Source of the DNA: Gracilibacillus massiliensis
GTDB lineage: Bacteria > Bacillota > Bacilli > Bacillales > Amphibacillaceae
Length of the DNA stretch: 64,000 nucleotides
Assembly (NCBI RefSeq): GCF_001458115.1
Contig: NZ_CZRP01000012.1
Location: 806,001 to 870,000, forward strand
Direction of reading: 5' to 3'
The notes beneath the pieces were generated by a model. It ran no database searches. It was given only the letters and a program-made list of their open reading frames with translations, and was not told where the DNA came from. Every line of letters starts with the position of its first letter. The first letter of the stretch is position 1. The translations under genes and the position numbers were made by a program. Positions 31,299-40,282 of this stretch are shown here, piece after piece.

Positions 31299-32069
31299 TT
31301 AAGCACCCCCGAACAATTGCATTAGATTTCTCATAGTTTCCAATGTGAATTGAAATAATTTCTCAACGATCATCATATAAAACGTTACAAACATAAATAA
31401 GACAAGAAAAGATACTAAAATTTTCAAAGGAAGACCAACTACAAATACATTAAGTTGTGGAACCGTTCTAGCGATAATCCCTAAGGCAACATCGACTAAA
31501 AACAAACAACCAACAACCGGTAATGCCAATTGAAACGCCATTAAAAACATTTTACTAAATGTTTGAAGTATCAACTCAATATTATTAAACTCAATCAGCT
31601 GATCTAACGGTATTTCTTCAAAACTATACATAATACCGTTAATAAATAAATGATGTCCATCTACGGTTAATAGAAAGAGAATCGCAATTGTATAGAAATA
31701 TTGACCGATTAATGGACTTTGTGCACCTGTCTGCGGATCGACAACATTAGCAATCGCAAAACCCATTTGAAAATCGATAAATCCACCTGCGATTTGGATT
31801 GCGCTTAAAATGAGATAAGCAATTAAACCGAGAAACAATCCTATAATGGCTTCTTTCATGATAAACAATAGATACATACCATCAAAAGCCAATTCCGGAA
31901 CCTCAAGTGTGTAAAACATAATCCATGCTATAAATACACCCATCCCAATTTTTAAATGCGTAGGTATATTTCGATATGAAAAAATCGGTACAGTTGCAAA
32001 AAATGCTAAAACTCGTACTAAAATTAATATAAATGCTGGAAAACGATTGATATCTATTAATTCAAACAT
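31299..32069 (-). CDS. fliR: Flagellar export protein FliR
   Basis: FliR joins FliP and FliQ in the export gate. The 256-aa protein is a string of hydrophobic helices with the family segments GFAIANVVDPQTGAQSPLIGQ and LPVVGCLFLVDVALGIIARTVPQLNVF (quoted in parts). It sits between fliQ and flhB in the conserved fliOPQR-flhB order. Confidence 0.97.
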   Translation of the reverse strand: MFELIDINRFPAFILILVRVLAFFATVPIFSYRNIPTHLKIGMGVFIAWIMFYTLEVPELAFDGMYLLFIMKEAIIGLFLGLIAYLILSAIQIAGGFIDFQMGFAIANVVDPQTGAQSPLIGQYFYTIAILFLLTVDGHHLFINGIMYSFEEIPLDQLIEFNNIELILQTFSKMFLMAFQLALPVVGCLFLVDVALGIIARTVPQLNVFVVGLPLKILVSFLVLFMFVTFYMMIVEKLFQFTLETMRNLMQLFGGA

Positions 32070-32072
32070 ATT

Positions 32073-32342
32073 CTATCCTACAAACTGATTTAAATTTTGA
32101 AATAAATTTGCTGCAAATTCGACCATCGTGGACAACATCCACGGTCCAAATACTAAAATTCCTAATAAGACAGCAACAATTTTCGGAATAAAAGCAAGGG
32201 TCTGTTCTTGTATTTGAGTAGTAGCCTGAAATATACTAACTAATAGACCAACTACCAGAGCAAGTAGTAAGAGTGGTCCTGTTACTAACAGAATTGTAAA
32301 TATTCCTTGTTCAGCTAATGAAATGACAAATTCTCCACTCAC
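32073..32342 (-). CDS. fliQ: Flagellar export protein FliQ
   Basis: FliQ is a small two-helix component of the export gate. The 89-aa protein has two hydrophobic segments (about 15-38 and 50-72), with the conserved VGLLVSIFQATTQIQEQTL linker between them. It lies 3 bp before fliR. Confidence 0.97.
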   Translation of the reverse strand: MSGEFVISLAEQGIFTILLVTGPLLLLALVVGLLVSIFQATTQIQEQTLAFIPKIVAVLLGILVFGPWMLSTMVEFAANLFQNLNQFVG

Positions 32343-32367
32343 TCTATCTATCCCCTCTCAATACCTG

Positions 32368-33045
32368 TCATAGCGGTAGAAACCCATCGAGCAATGAATG
32401 TGTTATCAAATACCAACCATCTACAAGAACAAATAATAATATTTTAAATGGCAATGAAATCATTACTGGTGGCAACATCATCATCCCCATTGACATTAAA
32501 ACACTTGCCACAGCCATATCAATAACGAGAAATGGAACAAATATCATAAAACCCATTTGAAACGCTGTTTTTAACTCACTAATAGCAAAGGCAGGAACCA
32601 AGGCTGTTAGAGGAATATCTTGAATAGTTTCAGGACGTTCAATTTCTGCATAATTCATGAACAATGCTAAATCTTTTTCTCTTGTGTGCTTTGACATAAA
32701 CTCTTTTATTGGAACACTTGCATTTTCATATGCTTCTTCTAATGTTACTTCTTCTTCAAATAATGGCTGTAATGCTTCTTCATTCACTTCTTGAAAAGTT
32801 GGTGCCATAATAAAGAAAGTCATGAAAAGCGCTAAGCCTATTAACACTTGATTCGGTGGCATTTGTTGTGTAGCTAATGATGTTCTTACGAATGATAAGA
32901 CTATCAAAATTCTAGTAAAGCTAGTCATTAGAATTAATATACTAGGAGCCAACGAAAGTACCGTCAATAATAATAGTAATCGGACTGAAGTCGATACACT
33001 TTCTGCATCAGACCCTGAAAAGACATCAATTAGACTAATCATCAT
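32368..33045 (-). CDS. fliP: Flagellar export protein FliP
   Basis: FliP forms the core of the FliPQR export gate. The 225-aa protein has the signature MTSFTRILIVLSFVR, QMPPNQVLIGLALFMTFF and the C-terminal MGMMMLPPVMISLPFKILLFVLVDGW region (quoted in parts). Four membrane helices are evident. Its start overlaps the fliO stop, so translation is probably coupled. Confidence 0.97.
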   Translation of the reverse strand: MMISLIDVFSGSDAESVSTSVRLLLLLTVLSLAPSILILMTSFTRILIVLSFVRTSLATQQMPPNQVLIGLALFMTFFIMAPTFQEVNEEALQPLFEEEVTLEEAYENASVPIKEFMSKHTREKDLALFMNYAEIERPETIQDIPLTALVPAFAISELKTAFQMGFMIFVPFLVIDMAVASVLMSMGMMMLPPVMISLPFKILLFVLVDGWYLITHSLLDGFLPL

Positions 33046-33694
33046 AATGCTGTTTTCTCTCTTTCAGCTTTTTATATACGTTTTTTCGGCCTTCTTTCAT
33101 AGTATGAAGCTCCTTACTAAACAACTTTTCGAAATTATTTTTATTTTGATCTTGAAAGTCCGAACTGGATTTTGTTAACTTTTCTTTTATTTTGTTGAAT
33201 GAGTCATTCGTATTTTCTTCCTGAGAAATAAGTTGTTCAATCGTGTTTTCATCTGTAATTTCCATTAGTAACTCGATATTATCTGCCACACCGACAACAT
33301 AGAAGCGATCACCAATCTTAATAGTTTGAATCGATTTATTAGAACCTACTGTTATTCCACCATAATTCTCTATCACTTTATGTCTCTTTAGAAAACCATT
33401 TTTCTTCTGAAGAAACTTGGAAATAATGAAAATTAGTCCTATTACAAAAGCTAATGCTATAAACAATTGTAAGAAACTAAAAAATAGGTTTGGGGAATCA
33501 ACTACAGGATCCTCAATACCACTATCTATCGGTTCACCAGGATTCTCAGTTTGATTTTCTTCTTCATCTGATTTCTCAGTTTGATTTTCATAGTCATCAT
33601 ATACGCTAGCAAAAGCACCAATAGGGGGAATAATCGCCAACGAAATTAGTGCTATTACAAATACAACAACTAATTTACGGGTAATGCTGACCAT
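33035..33694 (-). CDS. fliO: Flagellar protein FliO/FliZ-like
   Basis: FliO aids assembly of the FliP ring. This 219-aa protein has an N-terminal signal-like helix (about 8-28), an acidic extracytoplasmic stretch, one membrane helix (about 70-92), a small beta-rich domain (VGSNKSIQTIKIGDRFYVVGV, in part) and a charged tail. B. subtilis carries the same form, called FliZ. Position between cheY and fliP supports the call. Confidence 0.93.
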   Translation of the reverse strand: MVSITRKLVVVFVIALISLAIIPPIGAFASVYDDYENQTEKSDEEENQTENPGEPIDSGIEDPVVDSPNLFFSFLQLFIALAFVIGLIFIISKFLQKKNGFLKRHKVIENYGGITVGSNKSIQTIKIGDRFYVVGVADNIELLMEITDENTIEQLISQEENTNDSFNKIKEKLTKSSSDFQDQNKNNFEKLFSKELHTMKEGRKNVYKKLKERKQHYDD

Positions 33695-33698
33695 ATCA

Positions 33699-34061
33699 TT
33701 AACCTATTACTTTAGAAATTGCTTCAATTACTCGGTCAGCTTGGAACGGTTTAACAATAAAGTCTTTTGCCCCTGCTTGAATCGCATCGATAACCATTGC
33801 TTGTTGCCCCATCGCTGAACACATAATAATTTTTGCTTCTGGATTAGTACTTTGAATTTCTTTTAAAGCAGCAATCCCGTCCATTTCTGGCATTGTAATA
33901 TCCATAGTTACTAAATCTGGTTGCAATTCTTTATATTTTTCTACTGCATCCTGACCGTCTTGCGCTTCCCCTACCACATCATATCCATTCTTAGATAGAA
34001 TATCCTTTATCATCATTCTCATGAACGCTGCGTCGTCTACAATTAATACTGTTTTAGCCAT
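33699..34061 (-). CDS. cheY: Chemotaxis response regulator CheY
   Basis: CheY-P binds the motor switch to control rotation. The 120-aa single receiver domain has the acidic pair at D9/D10, the phospho-acceptor D54 in LVTMDITMPEMDG, the switch Thr/Ser region (IIMCSAMGQQ) and Lys in DFIVKPF. It lies between fliY and fliO, as in B. subtilis. Confidence 0.97.
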   Translation of the reverse strand: MAKTVLIVDDAAFMRMMIKDILSKNGYDVVGEAQDGQDAVEKYKELQPDLVTMDITMPEMDGIAALKEIQSTNPEAKIIMCSAMGQQAMVIDAIQAGAKDFIVKPFQADRVIEAISKVIG

Positions 34062-34085
34062 ATCAATACATCCCTTTCGAATTAT

Positions 34086-35279
34086 CTATTTTAATTGTTT
34101 TAATCGATCTTCTTTACTTACAATATCTGTGACTCTAACTCCAAAGTTTTCATCAATTACGACAACTTCACCTTTAGCTATCAATTTTTGATTTACTAAT
34201 ATATCGACAGGCTCACCTGCTAACTTATCTAATTCAACAATCGAACCTGAAGACAATTCTAAAATATCTTTAACCGTTCGTTTCGTTCTTCCTAATTCAA
34301 CTGTTACCTGAAGAGGTATATCCATTAATAAATCTAAATTGCGCTTTTCATTATTTTGTAGTGGTACATCTTCAAAACTAGAAAATGTTGCTGATTGCAC
34401 TTCAGAATTTGCTCCAGCCATATTACCACCAAGTTGTTTCGGTTGGTGTGGCTGTGGATTTGCTTGTTGCATTGGTTGTTGCTCAGTTTGTCCTGATTGT
34501 TCAACTGCACTAGTTTCGGGTGAATTACTATTATCTTGTTCACCTTCACTAACTTGACTTGCAGGTGCATTTTCAATTTCTGGTTCATCAGAGGCATTCA
34601 AGAGCTGATCAACTAACTCTTTCGCAAATGTTACAGGTAATAACTGCATAATTTTAGAATCAATTAACGTTCCTATTTTCAATTGAAAAGATACTTTAAT
34701 TAAAACATCATCATCTGGTGTAAGAGACTGAGTTTCTTCTGCTGTCACATCCATGACAGATGTAGTAGGCGGTGAGATATCTACCTTTTTACTAAAAACC
34801 GTAGACATACTAGTTGCCGCAGTTCCCATCATTTGATTCATTGCTTCTTGTACTGCGCTCAAATGAATATCAGTTAATTCATTGGTATCTGGTTCACCAT
34901 TTCCACCTAACATGAGATCTGCAATAATGGCGGCATCTTTTGACTCTAAAATAAATAAATTAGCTCCAGTAAAACCTTCTGTGTATTTAACTTCCACTCC
35001 AACATAAGGTACAGGGAATTCTTCTTTTAATTCTCCTTTATCGATAACACTAATAGTCGGAGTCGTAATATCTACTTTCTGATTCAAAATAGTAGATAGA
35101 GTTGTTGCAGAACTACCAAAGGAGATATTTCCTATTTCACCTAACGCATCTTCTTCTATAGATGATAAAAATTCCTCCGAGGAAGGAGCCTCATTCGAAG
35201 TAACTTCTTCATCGCTATCATCTGAGCCGTTTAATAGTGCGTCAATCTCATCTTGGGATAACATTCCATCATTCATCAT
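34086..35279 (-). CDS. fliY: Flagellar switch and CheY-P phosphatase FliY
   Basis: FliY combines a CheC-like phosphatase with a FliN-type C-ring domain. The 397-aa protein begins with an EIDALL peptide shared with FliM (a CheY-P-binding motif), then two phosphatase signatures (DALGEIGN and SAVQEAMN), a Gln/Pro-rich linker (about 240-300) and a C-terminal SpoA domain (MDIPLQVTVELGRTKRTV). It overlaps the fliM 3' end by 11 bp. Confidence 0.97.
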   Translation of the reverse strand: MMNDGMLSQDEIDALLNGSDDSDEEVTSNEAPSSEEFLSSIEEDALGEIGNISFGSSATTLSTILNQKVDITTPTISVIDKGELKEEFPVPYVGVEVKYTEGFTGANLFILESKDAAIIADLMLGGNGEPDTNELTDIHLSAVQEAMNQMMGTAATSMSTVFSKKVDISPPTTSVMDVTAEETQSLTPDDDVLIKVSFQLKIGTLIDSKIMQLLPVTFAKELVDQLLNASDEPEIENAPASQVSEGEQDNSNSPETSAVEQSGQTEQQPMQQANPQPHQPKQLGGNMAGANSEVQSATFSSFEDVPLQNNEKRNLDLLMDIPLQVTVELGRTKRTVKDILELSSGSIVELDKLAGEPVDILVNQKLIAKGEVVVIDENFGVRVTDIVSKEDRLKQLK

Positions 35280-36270
35280 CTTGATCCCCTCCCTTAATTT
35301 CCTCTAAAACTTGCACAGCCAATTTTTGTTTTTTCTTACCTGGCTGCACATAAAACTTTGGTTCTTGGTCAACCATTAAATCTAATGGTTGATCTATACT
35401 TTTATTAAGTACAATAGTGTCGTTATTTCCCAGAAACAACAATTCTTCTAATGTTATTGAAGTTTCACCCAATATAACGGACAAATCTAGGCTTGTTTGT
35501 TTTATATTTCTTGATAATGATTGGTACTCTTCTGGTTTGCGTTCTTTGGTATTTTCATTTTGCATCCAATAGTGTACCGAAAGTTTTGGAATAATAGGTT
35601 CGAGTACAACATGTGGTATACAGATATTGATCATGCCACTGCTATCACCTATTGTTGTATCCAATGAGACAACAACCACCGTTTCATTTGGTGAGACTAA
35701 TTGTAAAAATTGTGGGTTCACTTCAAAATCTTCAAGCATTGGGTCGATATCTGCGATAGATCCCCAAGCTTCCTTCAAGTTATCTAATGCTCTTTCAAAT
35801 AATTGCGACATTAATGTAGTTTCTATTTCTGTTAAACTATCAATCTTGTTTACACTACTTCCTTTACCACCAAGCATTCGATCCAACATCGCATAAGCGA
35901 TATTAGGGTTAAATTCGAAAATGATTCTGCCATCTAATGGTTCCACACTATAAACATTTAGAATTGTCTTAGTCGGAATCGACCTAATAAATTCTTCATA
36001 TGGTATTTGATCAACTGACGCAACGGAAATATGTACGTATGTTCTTAATTGTGCAGAAAAGTAGGTTGATAACATTCTTGCAAAATTATCATGAATCCGC
36101 GATATACTTCTAATTTGATCTTTTGAGAATCGTAATGCTCTTTTAAAATCATATACTTTCACTTTTCTTTCTTTTTCTTCTTCTTTTAGTTGATTCGCAT
36201 CCATTTCACCTGAAGATAGTGCTGATAAAAGGGCGTCAATCTCATTTTGTGAAAGAACCTCATCTGCCAT
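35269..36270 (-). CDS. fliM: Flagellar motor switch protein FliM
   Basis: FliM is the C-ring protein that receives CheY-P. The 333-aa protein has the N-terminal CheY-binding peptide (LSQNEIDALLSAL), a CheC-like middle domain (about 45-230) without phosphatase motifs, and a C-terminal SpoA domain (LSVILGETSITLEELLFLG). It follows fliL and overlaps fliY. Confidence 0.98.
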   Translation of the reverse strand: MADEVLSQNEIDALLSALSSGEMDANQLKEEEKERKVKVYDFKRALRFSKDQIRSISRIHDNFARMLSTYFSAQLRTYVHISVASVDQIPYEEFIRSIPTKTILNVYSVEPLDGRIIFEFNPNIAYAMLDRMLGGKGSSVNKIDSLTEIETTLMSQLFERALDNLKEAWGSIADIDPMLEDFEVNPQFLQLVSPNETVVVVSLDTTIGDSSGMINICIPHVVLEPIIPKLSVHYWMQNENTKERKPEEYQSLSRNIKQTSLDLSVILGETSITLEELLFLGNNDTIVLNKSIDQPLDLMVDQEPKFYVQPGKKKQKLAVQVLEEIKGGDQDDE

Positions 36271-36297
36271 TTTTCCACCTCCATTCCGGAGTTTAAA

Positions 36298-36714
36298 TTA
36301 CTGAATTACTTTACTTGTAATAAATACATCCACAATTTGACCGTCCGTCATTTCATCGTTTATTGCATTTTTCATATTATCTTCTATTTCTGTTAAGTTT
36401 TCTTGCAGATCTGTTGCAGTTAAATCGACAGATTGCTTAATAAAAATATTTTTAACTTGAAATTCTCGTTTTTCAATTTCTCTTAATGCATCTTTACTAT
36501 TTGCTATAAATTGAAACTGAATAAGTACGAAATTACCATCATTTAAATCGGTTCTGATTTCTTCGGTTGTATAAGAGTAATCTACCATCTCGTCTATCGT
36601 CATTGCCTCACCATCATTCGAAGCATTATTTAATACAAGATATAATGTTACAGCCCCAGCAATTGTGATTATCAATAAAATGGCTACCAGGATTTTAATT
36701 AATTTAGGATTCAT
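36298..36714 (-). CDS. fliL: Flagellar basal body-associated protein FliL
   Basis: FliL is a single-pass membrane protein that surrounds or assists the stator. The 138-aa protein has one N-terminal helix (about 8-28) and a periplasmic-side domain with IQFQFIANSKDA and a VDVFITSKVIQ end. A GTG four codons upstream is possible, but ATG at 36714 has AGGTGA 8 nt upstream. It overlaps flbD by 11 bp. Confidence 0.95.
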   Translation of the reverse strand: MNPKLIKILVAILLIITIAGAVTLYLVLNNASNDGEAMTIDEMVDYSYTTEEIRTDLNDGNFVLIQFQFIANSKDALREIEKREFQVKNIFIKQSVDLTATDLQENLTEIEDNMKNAINDEMTDGQIVDVFITSKVIQ

Positions 36715-36928
36715 TCGTTTGTTCACCTACTTCTTTTTGAAGTTGATAAAGACCAATCTGCTTATAAAATTCTATCATCATTTCTTTCACTTCTTTTTCC
36801 GACTCTTTGACAAACAGTTTCTTTTGATTTACTAGAGTGATCGTTGTATCTGGAAATGATTCAATACGCTCTATGTATATCGCATTCACTGTAATTTGTT
36901 CATTGTTTATTTTAGTTAAAGTTATCAT
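36704..36928 (-). CDS. swrD: FlbD-family protein (SwrD-like)
   Basis: FlbD/SwrD is a small protein that raises flagellar motor power for swarming in B. subtilis. The 74-aa sequence keeps the family core MITLTKIN...YIERIESFPDTTITLVN and KLFVKES. The start matches the family N-terminus, yet no ribosome site lies in the normal window. A GGGAGG is 36 nt upstream, separated by a perfect hairpin (see the 36936-36962 feature). Confidence 0.92.
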   Translation of the reverse strand: MITLTKINNEQITVNAIYIERIESFPDTTITLVNQKKLFVKESEKEVKEMMIEFYKQIGLYQLQKEVGEQTNES

Positions 36929-36935
36929 GGTTTGG

Positions 36936-36962
36936 GAGAGTTAAGGATATCCCTTAACTCTC
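36936..36962 (-). promoter_or_regulatory. Hairpin between the Shine-Dalgarno and start codon of flbD/swrD
   Basis: Exact 11-bp arms (36936-36946 and 36952-36962) enclose a 5-nt loop. On the minus strand the order is flgE stop, GGGAGG (36965-36970), 2 nt, hairpin, 7 nt, ATG (36926-36928). The linear gap is 36 nt but the gap excluding the hairpin is 9 nt, the normal Shine-Dalgarno spacing. An alternative fold could pair GGGAG with the CTCCC just after the hairpin and hide the site. It could also be a processing or stability hairpin between flgE and flbD. Confidence 0.7.
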
Positions 36963-36972
36963 AGCCTCCCTT

Positions 36973-37923
36973 TTATCGTTTTAAGTTAACGAGTTCTTGT
37001 AAAATTTCATCTGATGTCGTAATGATTCTAGTATTTGCCTGGAAACCACGTTGCGCCGTAATCATCTCAGTAAATTCTTCTGAAAGGTCAACATTAGACA
37101 TTTCGAGAGCACCGGCGACAATAGAAGCAGTACCAGCTGACTCTGGAGCAAAAAGAACTGTATCATCTGCAGCATTATATTGTTCATCAGCATTTCCATC
37201 CATATAAATTTGCCCATCATTCACAGATGACTGAAACATATTAGATCCTACTTTTTGCAAACCACCAGCATTAGAAAATTTCGATATGGAAATTTGACCA
37301 GCAATCTTTGTTACACCGTCTTCTATAAAATTAACTACTCCATCCCCTTGAATACTGAAACTTTCGGCATTTGCAGGGATTTGAATAGGACCAGCCTGAC
37401 TATTATCAATATTTTCATTAGCACCATCAGATTGAAATCCCATTAGATACTGCCCATTTGCATTTACAATGTAACCATTATTATCTAAATACATATTCCC
37501 TGCTCTAGAATACTGCAGTTCTAAATTTTCGTTTACAGAAATGCCATTTGAATTGAATGGAGGATCTTGGGGATTGGCCCCACCCATATTTTCAACATCA
37601 AAACCTGATCCAAACACAAACATTCCATCTCCTTCTAATTGAAGATCCAATGGTCTTTCGGTAGTTTGGCGATTACCTTGTGTATGAATATTATCAATGG
37701 AACCTAGTTGTACACCAGTACCTACTTGCGAAGGGTTAATACCACCACGAATATCTGTTGGAGCACTTGCTCCTTGAATTGGTTGACTCATCATGTCTTG
37801 GAAAGTAGCTCTTCCCTTTTTGAAACCTGCTGTATTTACGTTTGCGATGTTGTTACCAACTACGTCTAATTTCGTTTGAAAGCCTTTCATCCCTGAAATC
37901 CCAGCATACATTGATCTTAACAT
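36973..37923 (-). CDS. flgE: Flagellar hook protein FlgE
   Basis: FlgE polymerises to form the hook. The 316-aa protein begins MLRSMYAGISGMKGFQTKLD with the rod/hook motif NNIANVNTAGFKK, and ends with the FlgBC/hook C-terminal block DLSEEFTEMITAQRGFQANT and a final NLKR. It is longer than the 264-aa B. subtilis hook protein, with extra sequence in the Asn/Gly-rich middle. Older annotation calls it FlgG. It follows the TIGR02530-type gene by about 77 bp. Confidence 0.95.
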   Translation of the reverse strand: MLRSMYAGISGMKGFQTKLDVVGNNIANVNTAGFKKGRATFQDMMSQPIQGASAPTDIRGGINPSQVGTGVQLGSIDNIHTQGNRQTTERPLDLQLEGDGMFVFGSGFDVENMGGANPQDPPFNSNGISVNENLELQYSRAGNMYLDNNGYIVNANGQYLMGFQSDGANENIDNSQAGPIQIPANAESFSIQGDGVVNFIEDGVTKIAGQISISKFSNAGGLQKVGSNMFQSSVNDGQIYMDGNADEQYNAADDTVLFAPESAGTASIVAGALEMSNVDLSEEFTEMITAQRGFQANTRIITTSDEILQELVNLKR

Positions 37924-38000
37924 ACGAATACACTCCTCTTTTTCATTAATATGTCGCTTCTGTCAGTCCACGACATTAAGCCTCTCTGTTTGAGTCCAGC

Positions 38001-38363
38001 TTAATCTATTAATATCGTTCCGTTAATATTGGTGAAGATTTTGCTTTTTATTTCTGATTTTTCCATTGCGGTTATAACAGTTTTATTTTTGGCATTAACG
38101 ATAAATGCCGCTTGATCTGTTATGACTAATGACTCTCTGACACCTTTTTTACTCGCTTCTTCTAGCTTACTTTCTACCTGTTGCCATTTGTCAGCGGTGA
38201 TTTCGATATTACGAGAAGCCATCCGTTGCTCTGCATGTTTGCTAATCTGTACTGATTGTTGTTGACCTAATACTTCTTTGAATGACGTTTCAACGTTTTT
38301 TTGCCGTTCTACTTGTTGATTTGGAAGGATGTTTGGGTGTAAGGCATGAATTCTGTGATCCAT
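38001..38363 (-). CDS. Flagellar operon protein of the TIGR02530 type
   Basis: This 120-aa protein matches my recollection of the TIGR02530 flagellar operon family: an N-terminal variable part, SKHAEQRMASRNIEIT, and a C-terminal AFIVNAKNKTVITAM segment. The family occurs between flgD and flgE in many Firmicutes; its function is not established. It starts 10 bp after the flgD stop. It has no membrane helix or signal peptide. Confidence 0.85.
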   Translation of the reverse strand: MDHRIHALHPNILPNQQVERQKNVETSFKEVLGQQQSVQISKHAEQRMASRNIEITADKWQQVESKLEEASKKGVRESLVITDQAAFIVNAKNKTVITAMEKSEIKSKIFTNINGTILID

Positions 38364-38373
38364 TGTCTCCCTC

Positions 38374-38829
38374 CTATTCTTTTTGACTTGCTTCTTTGAT
38401 TCTTAGAACTTCATCCGTGTAAATTTTCACATCATTTTTTAATTCGATGACAGCATATCCTTCTTGCTGTGAAATAGATTGCACTTGACCAGTGACAACT
38501 TCTTTCGGTTCAGCTATTTCTCCTGTTTCTTCGTCAATTTTATAATGTTCTACTTCTTTTCCTATCAGATGGCTGTATTGAATCACAGGTGAAACCGTCT
38601 GGTTCTGAACTAATGTATCAATTGATTTGGACATTGACATCATTTGTTCCAAAGAAGAAAATGTCGCCATCTGTGAAATGAATTCTTTATCTTCCATCGG
38701 ATTTAATGGGTCCTGGTTTTGTAACTGTGTCATTAGAATTTTTAAAAACTCGTCTTTACCTAAACTGCTACTTGCTTCTCTTGATTTGTTTTGATTTGCT
38801 AAATAATAAGTTGGATCAATGGTAGTCAT
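38374..38829 (-). CDS. flgD: Flagellar hook cap protein FlgD
   Basis: FlgD is the scaffold cap needed for hook assembly. The 151-aa protein has the family N-terminus LGKDEFLKILMTQLQNQDPLNPMEDKEFISQMATFSSLEQM (quoted in parts). It lacks the large C-terminal domain of enteric FlgD, which is normal in Bacillus. It lies directly downstream of fliK, as expected for hook-length control. Confidence 0.96.
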   Translation of the reverse strand: MTTIDPTYYLANQNKSREASSSLGKDEFLKILMTQLQNQDPLNPMEDKEFISQMATFSSLEQMMSMSKSIDTLVQNQTVSPVIQYSHLIGKEVEHYKIDEETGEIAEPKEVVTGQVQSISQQEGYAVIELKNDVKIYTDEVLRIKEASQKE

Positions 38830-38843
38830 ATTAGATTAGTCAC

Positions 38844-40250
38844 CTACACTTTCGCATCCATTAATAAATCATGAAAATCTTTTTTGTCTTGTTCCTCTGA
38901 ATCTGAGCGTTCTCCATCATATTGGTCATTTTCATTTTGACTGTTATCATCCAATGATTCCTGGTTTTCGTCTGTTAATTTCTCTTGACCTGTTTGCGTC
39001 AATGTTTCTTGACGTTCGATTACCACTTGCTGTGGAGTGAACATGTGACGAAGTTGACTTAAATTGCCTTCTAGTAATTCTTTAGCACCTTGTGAAGCAA
39101 CCATCATTTTTACGACCATTTCACCATTTACTTGTGTCAATTTCACCATAACATCACCTAAATGTTCTGGTTGTAATCTCAACATTAACTGATTTGTGCC
39201 ATTTGGCATTTTCATGAAATTACTTTTTTGCATCGCTTGTTGAAATTGATCGATTAATTGTTTTTGTGCCATTTGTTGATCTGTGTTCGTTTGTTGTGTG
39301 TGGATCACAAATTGCTGTACCTTGGAATTAACCTGTTGATTCATTAGTGTTTGTAACTCACTTTTAGTCTGAGATTGCCCTTGTTCTTGATTGATGTTTC
39401 CACCTTGATTTTCCATCGCACTAGTAATCCATTTGGCAATATCTTGTTGTGTTACTTTTTGACTCTGTCCATAATTCTTTTCCATAGCTATTCTGTTTTG
39501 GAAATTTTCTAAAAGTTTGTTCCAGACATCGTTTGTTTTAGTAGGTGTCATTGCTGCTAATAAAGCCTGTGCATTCCCTTTAGCGTTGCTGTCTAATTGT
39601 GACCATTGCTTCAGCATTTCATGTATTTGCTTAAAATCCTGGTGAGTGAGCTTATTTTGCTCTAATTTAGTAAGAAGTGCTTCAACTTGTTTCACAATTG
39701 ACTCGACTTTCTCTAAATCGACTTCAGCATTCTTGTCTTGTATTGGAGCTAACAAGAACTGGTTGATAAAAGTATCACTAGCTTGCAGTTCTTTTGTCTC
39801 AATTAGTTTCATAATTTCAGTAAGAATACTAAGCTGTTGGTCATTAATTAATTGTTCATTAGCAGAGTTATTACCTTCACTAGTATTGGAAGAGAATTCT
39901 TTTAGTAAAGCCAACTGTTTATCTGAGAATAATGAAGATAATTCTTTTGAATCTGTTGCTGAATGATTCTCTTGTTCAAGCTCCTTAAGAAGTGACACAA
40001 GTTCTTCAAGATTTATATCGATACTATTTAATAGCTCTTTTATTTCTTTTAATGTTTCAAGATCAAAACCTTCGGGTAAATTAGATAATAGAGTGGCTAA
40101 CTCACTATTGTTTAATTGACCTGTTTCACTATTACTAATACTCATTAGTTGCTGTTGAAAGGATATATTACTTCCCTTTAGCTCGGACCTAATTGAGCCT
40201 TTCATATCCGGGGTTACCGCATTTGCTAACAAATTGGCTGCGACAAACAT
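38844..40250 (-). CDS. fliK: Flagellar hook-length control protein FliK
   Basis: FliK measures hook length and signals FlhB to switch substrates. The 468-aa protein is low-complexity and rich in Gln, Asn and Ser over most of its length. The conserved C-terminal domain (LMLRLQPEHLGDVMVKLTQ and VKMMVASQ) is at about 365-420, followed by an acidic tail. ATG at 40250 has AAAGGAGG 8 nt upstream and is preferred to GTG at 40259. Confidence 0.94.
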   Translation of the reverse strand: MFVAANLLANAVTPDMKGSIRSELKGSNISFQQQLMSISNSETGQLNNSELATLLSNLPEGFDLETLKEIKELLNSIDINLEELVSLLKELEQENHSATDSKELSSLFSDKQLALLKEFSSNTSEGNNSANEQLINDQQLSILTEIMKLIETKELQASDTFINQFLLAPIQDKNAEVDLEKVESIVKQVEALLTKLEQNKLTHQDFKQIHEMLKQWSQLDSNAKGNAQALLAAMTPTKTNDVWNKLLENFQNRIAMEKNYGQSQKVTQQDIAKWITSAMENQGGNINQEQGQSQTKSELQTLMNQQVNSKVQQFVIHTQQTNTDQQMAQKQLIDQFQQAMQKSNFMKMPNGTNQLMLRLQPEHLGDVMVKLTQVNGEMVVKMMVASQGAKELLEGNLSQLRHMFTPQQVVIERQETLTQTGQEKLTDENQESLDDNSQNENDQYDGERSDSEEQDKKDFHDLLMDAKV

Positions 40251-40282
40251 ATTTTTCACCTCCTTTCAAAGTAAAATGAAAA

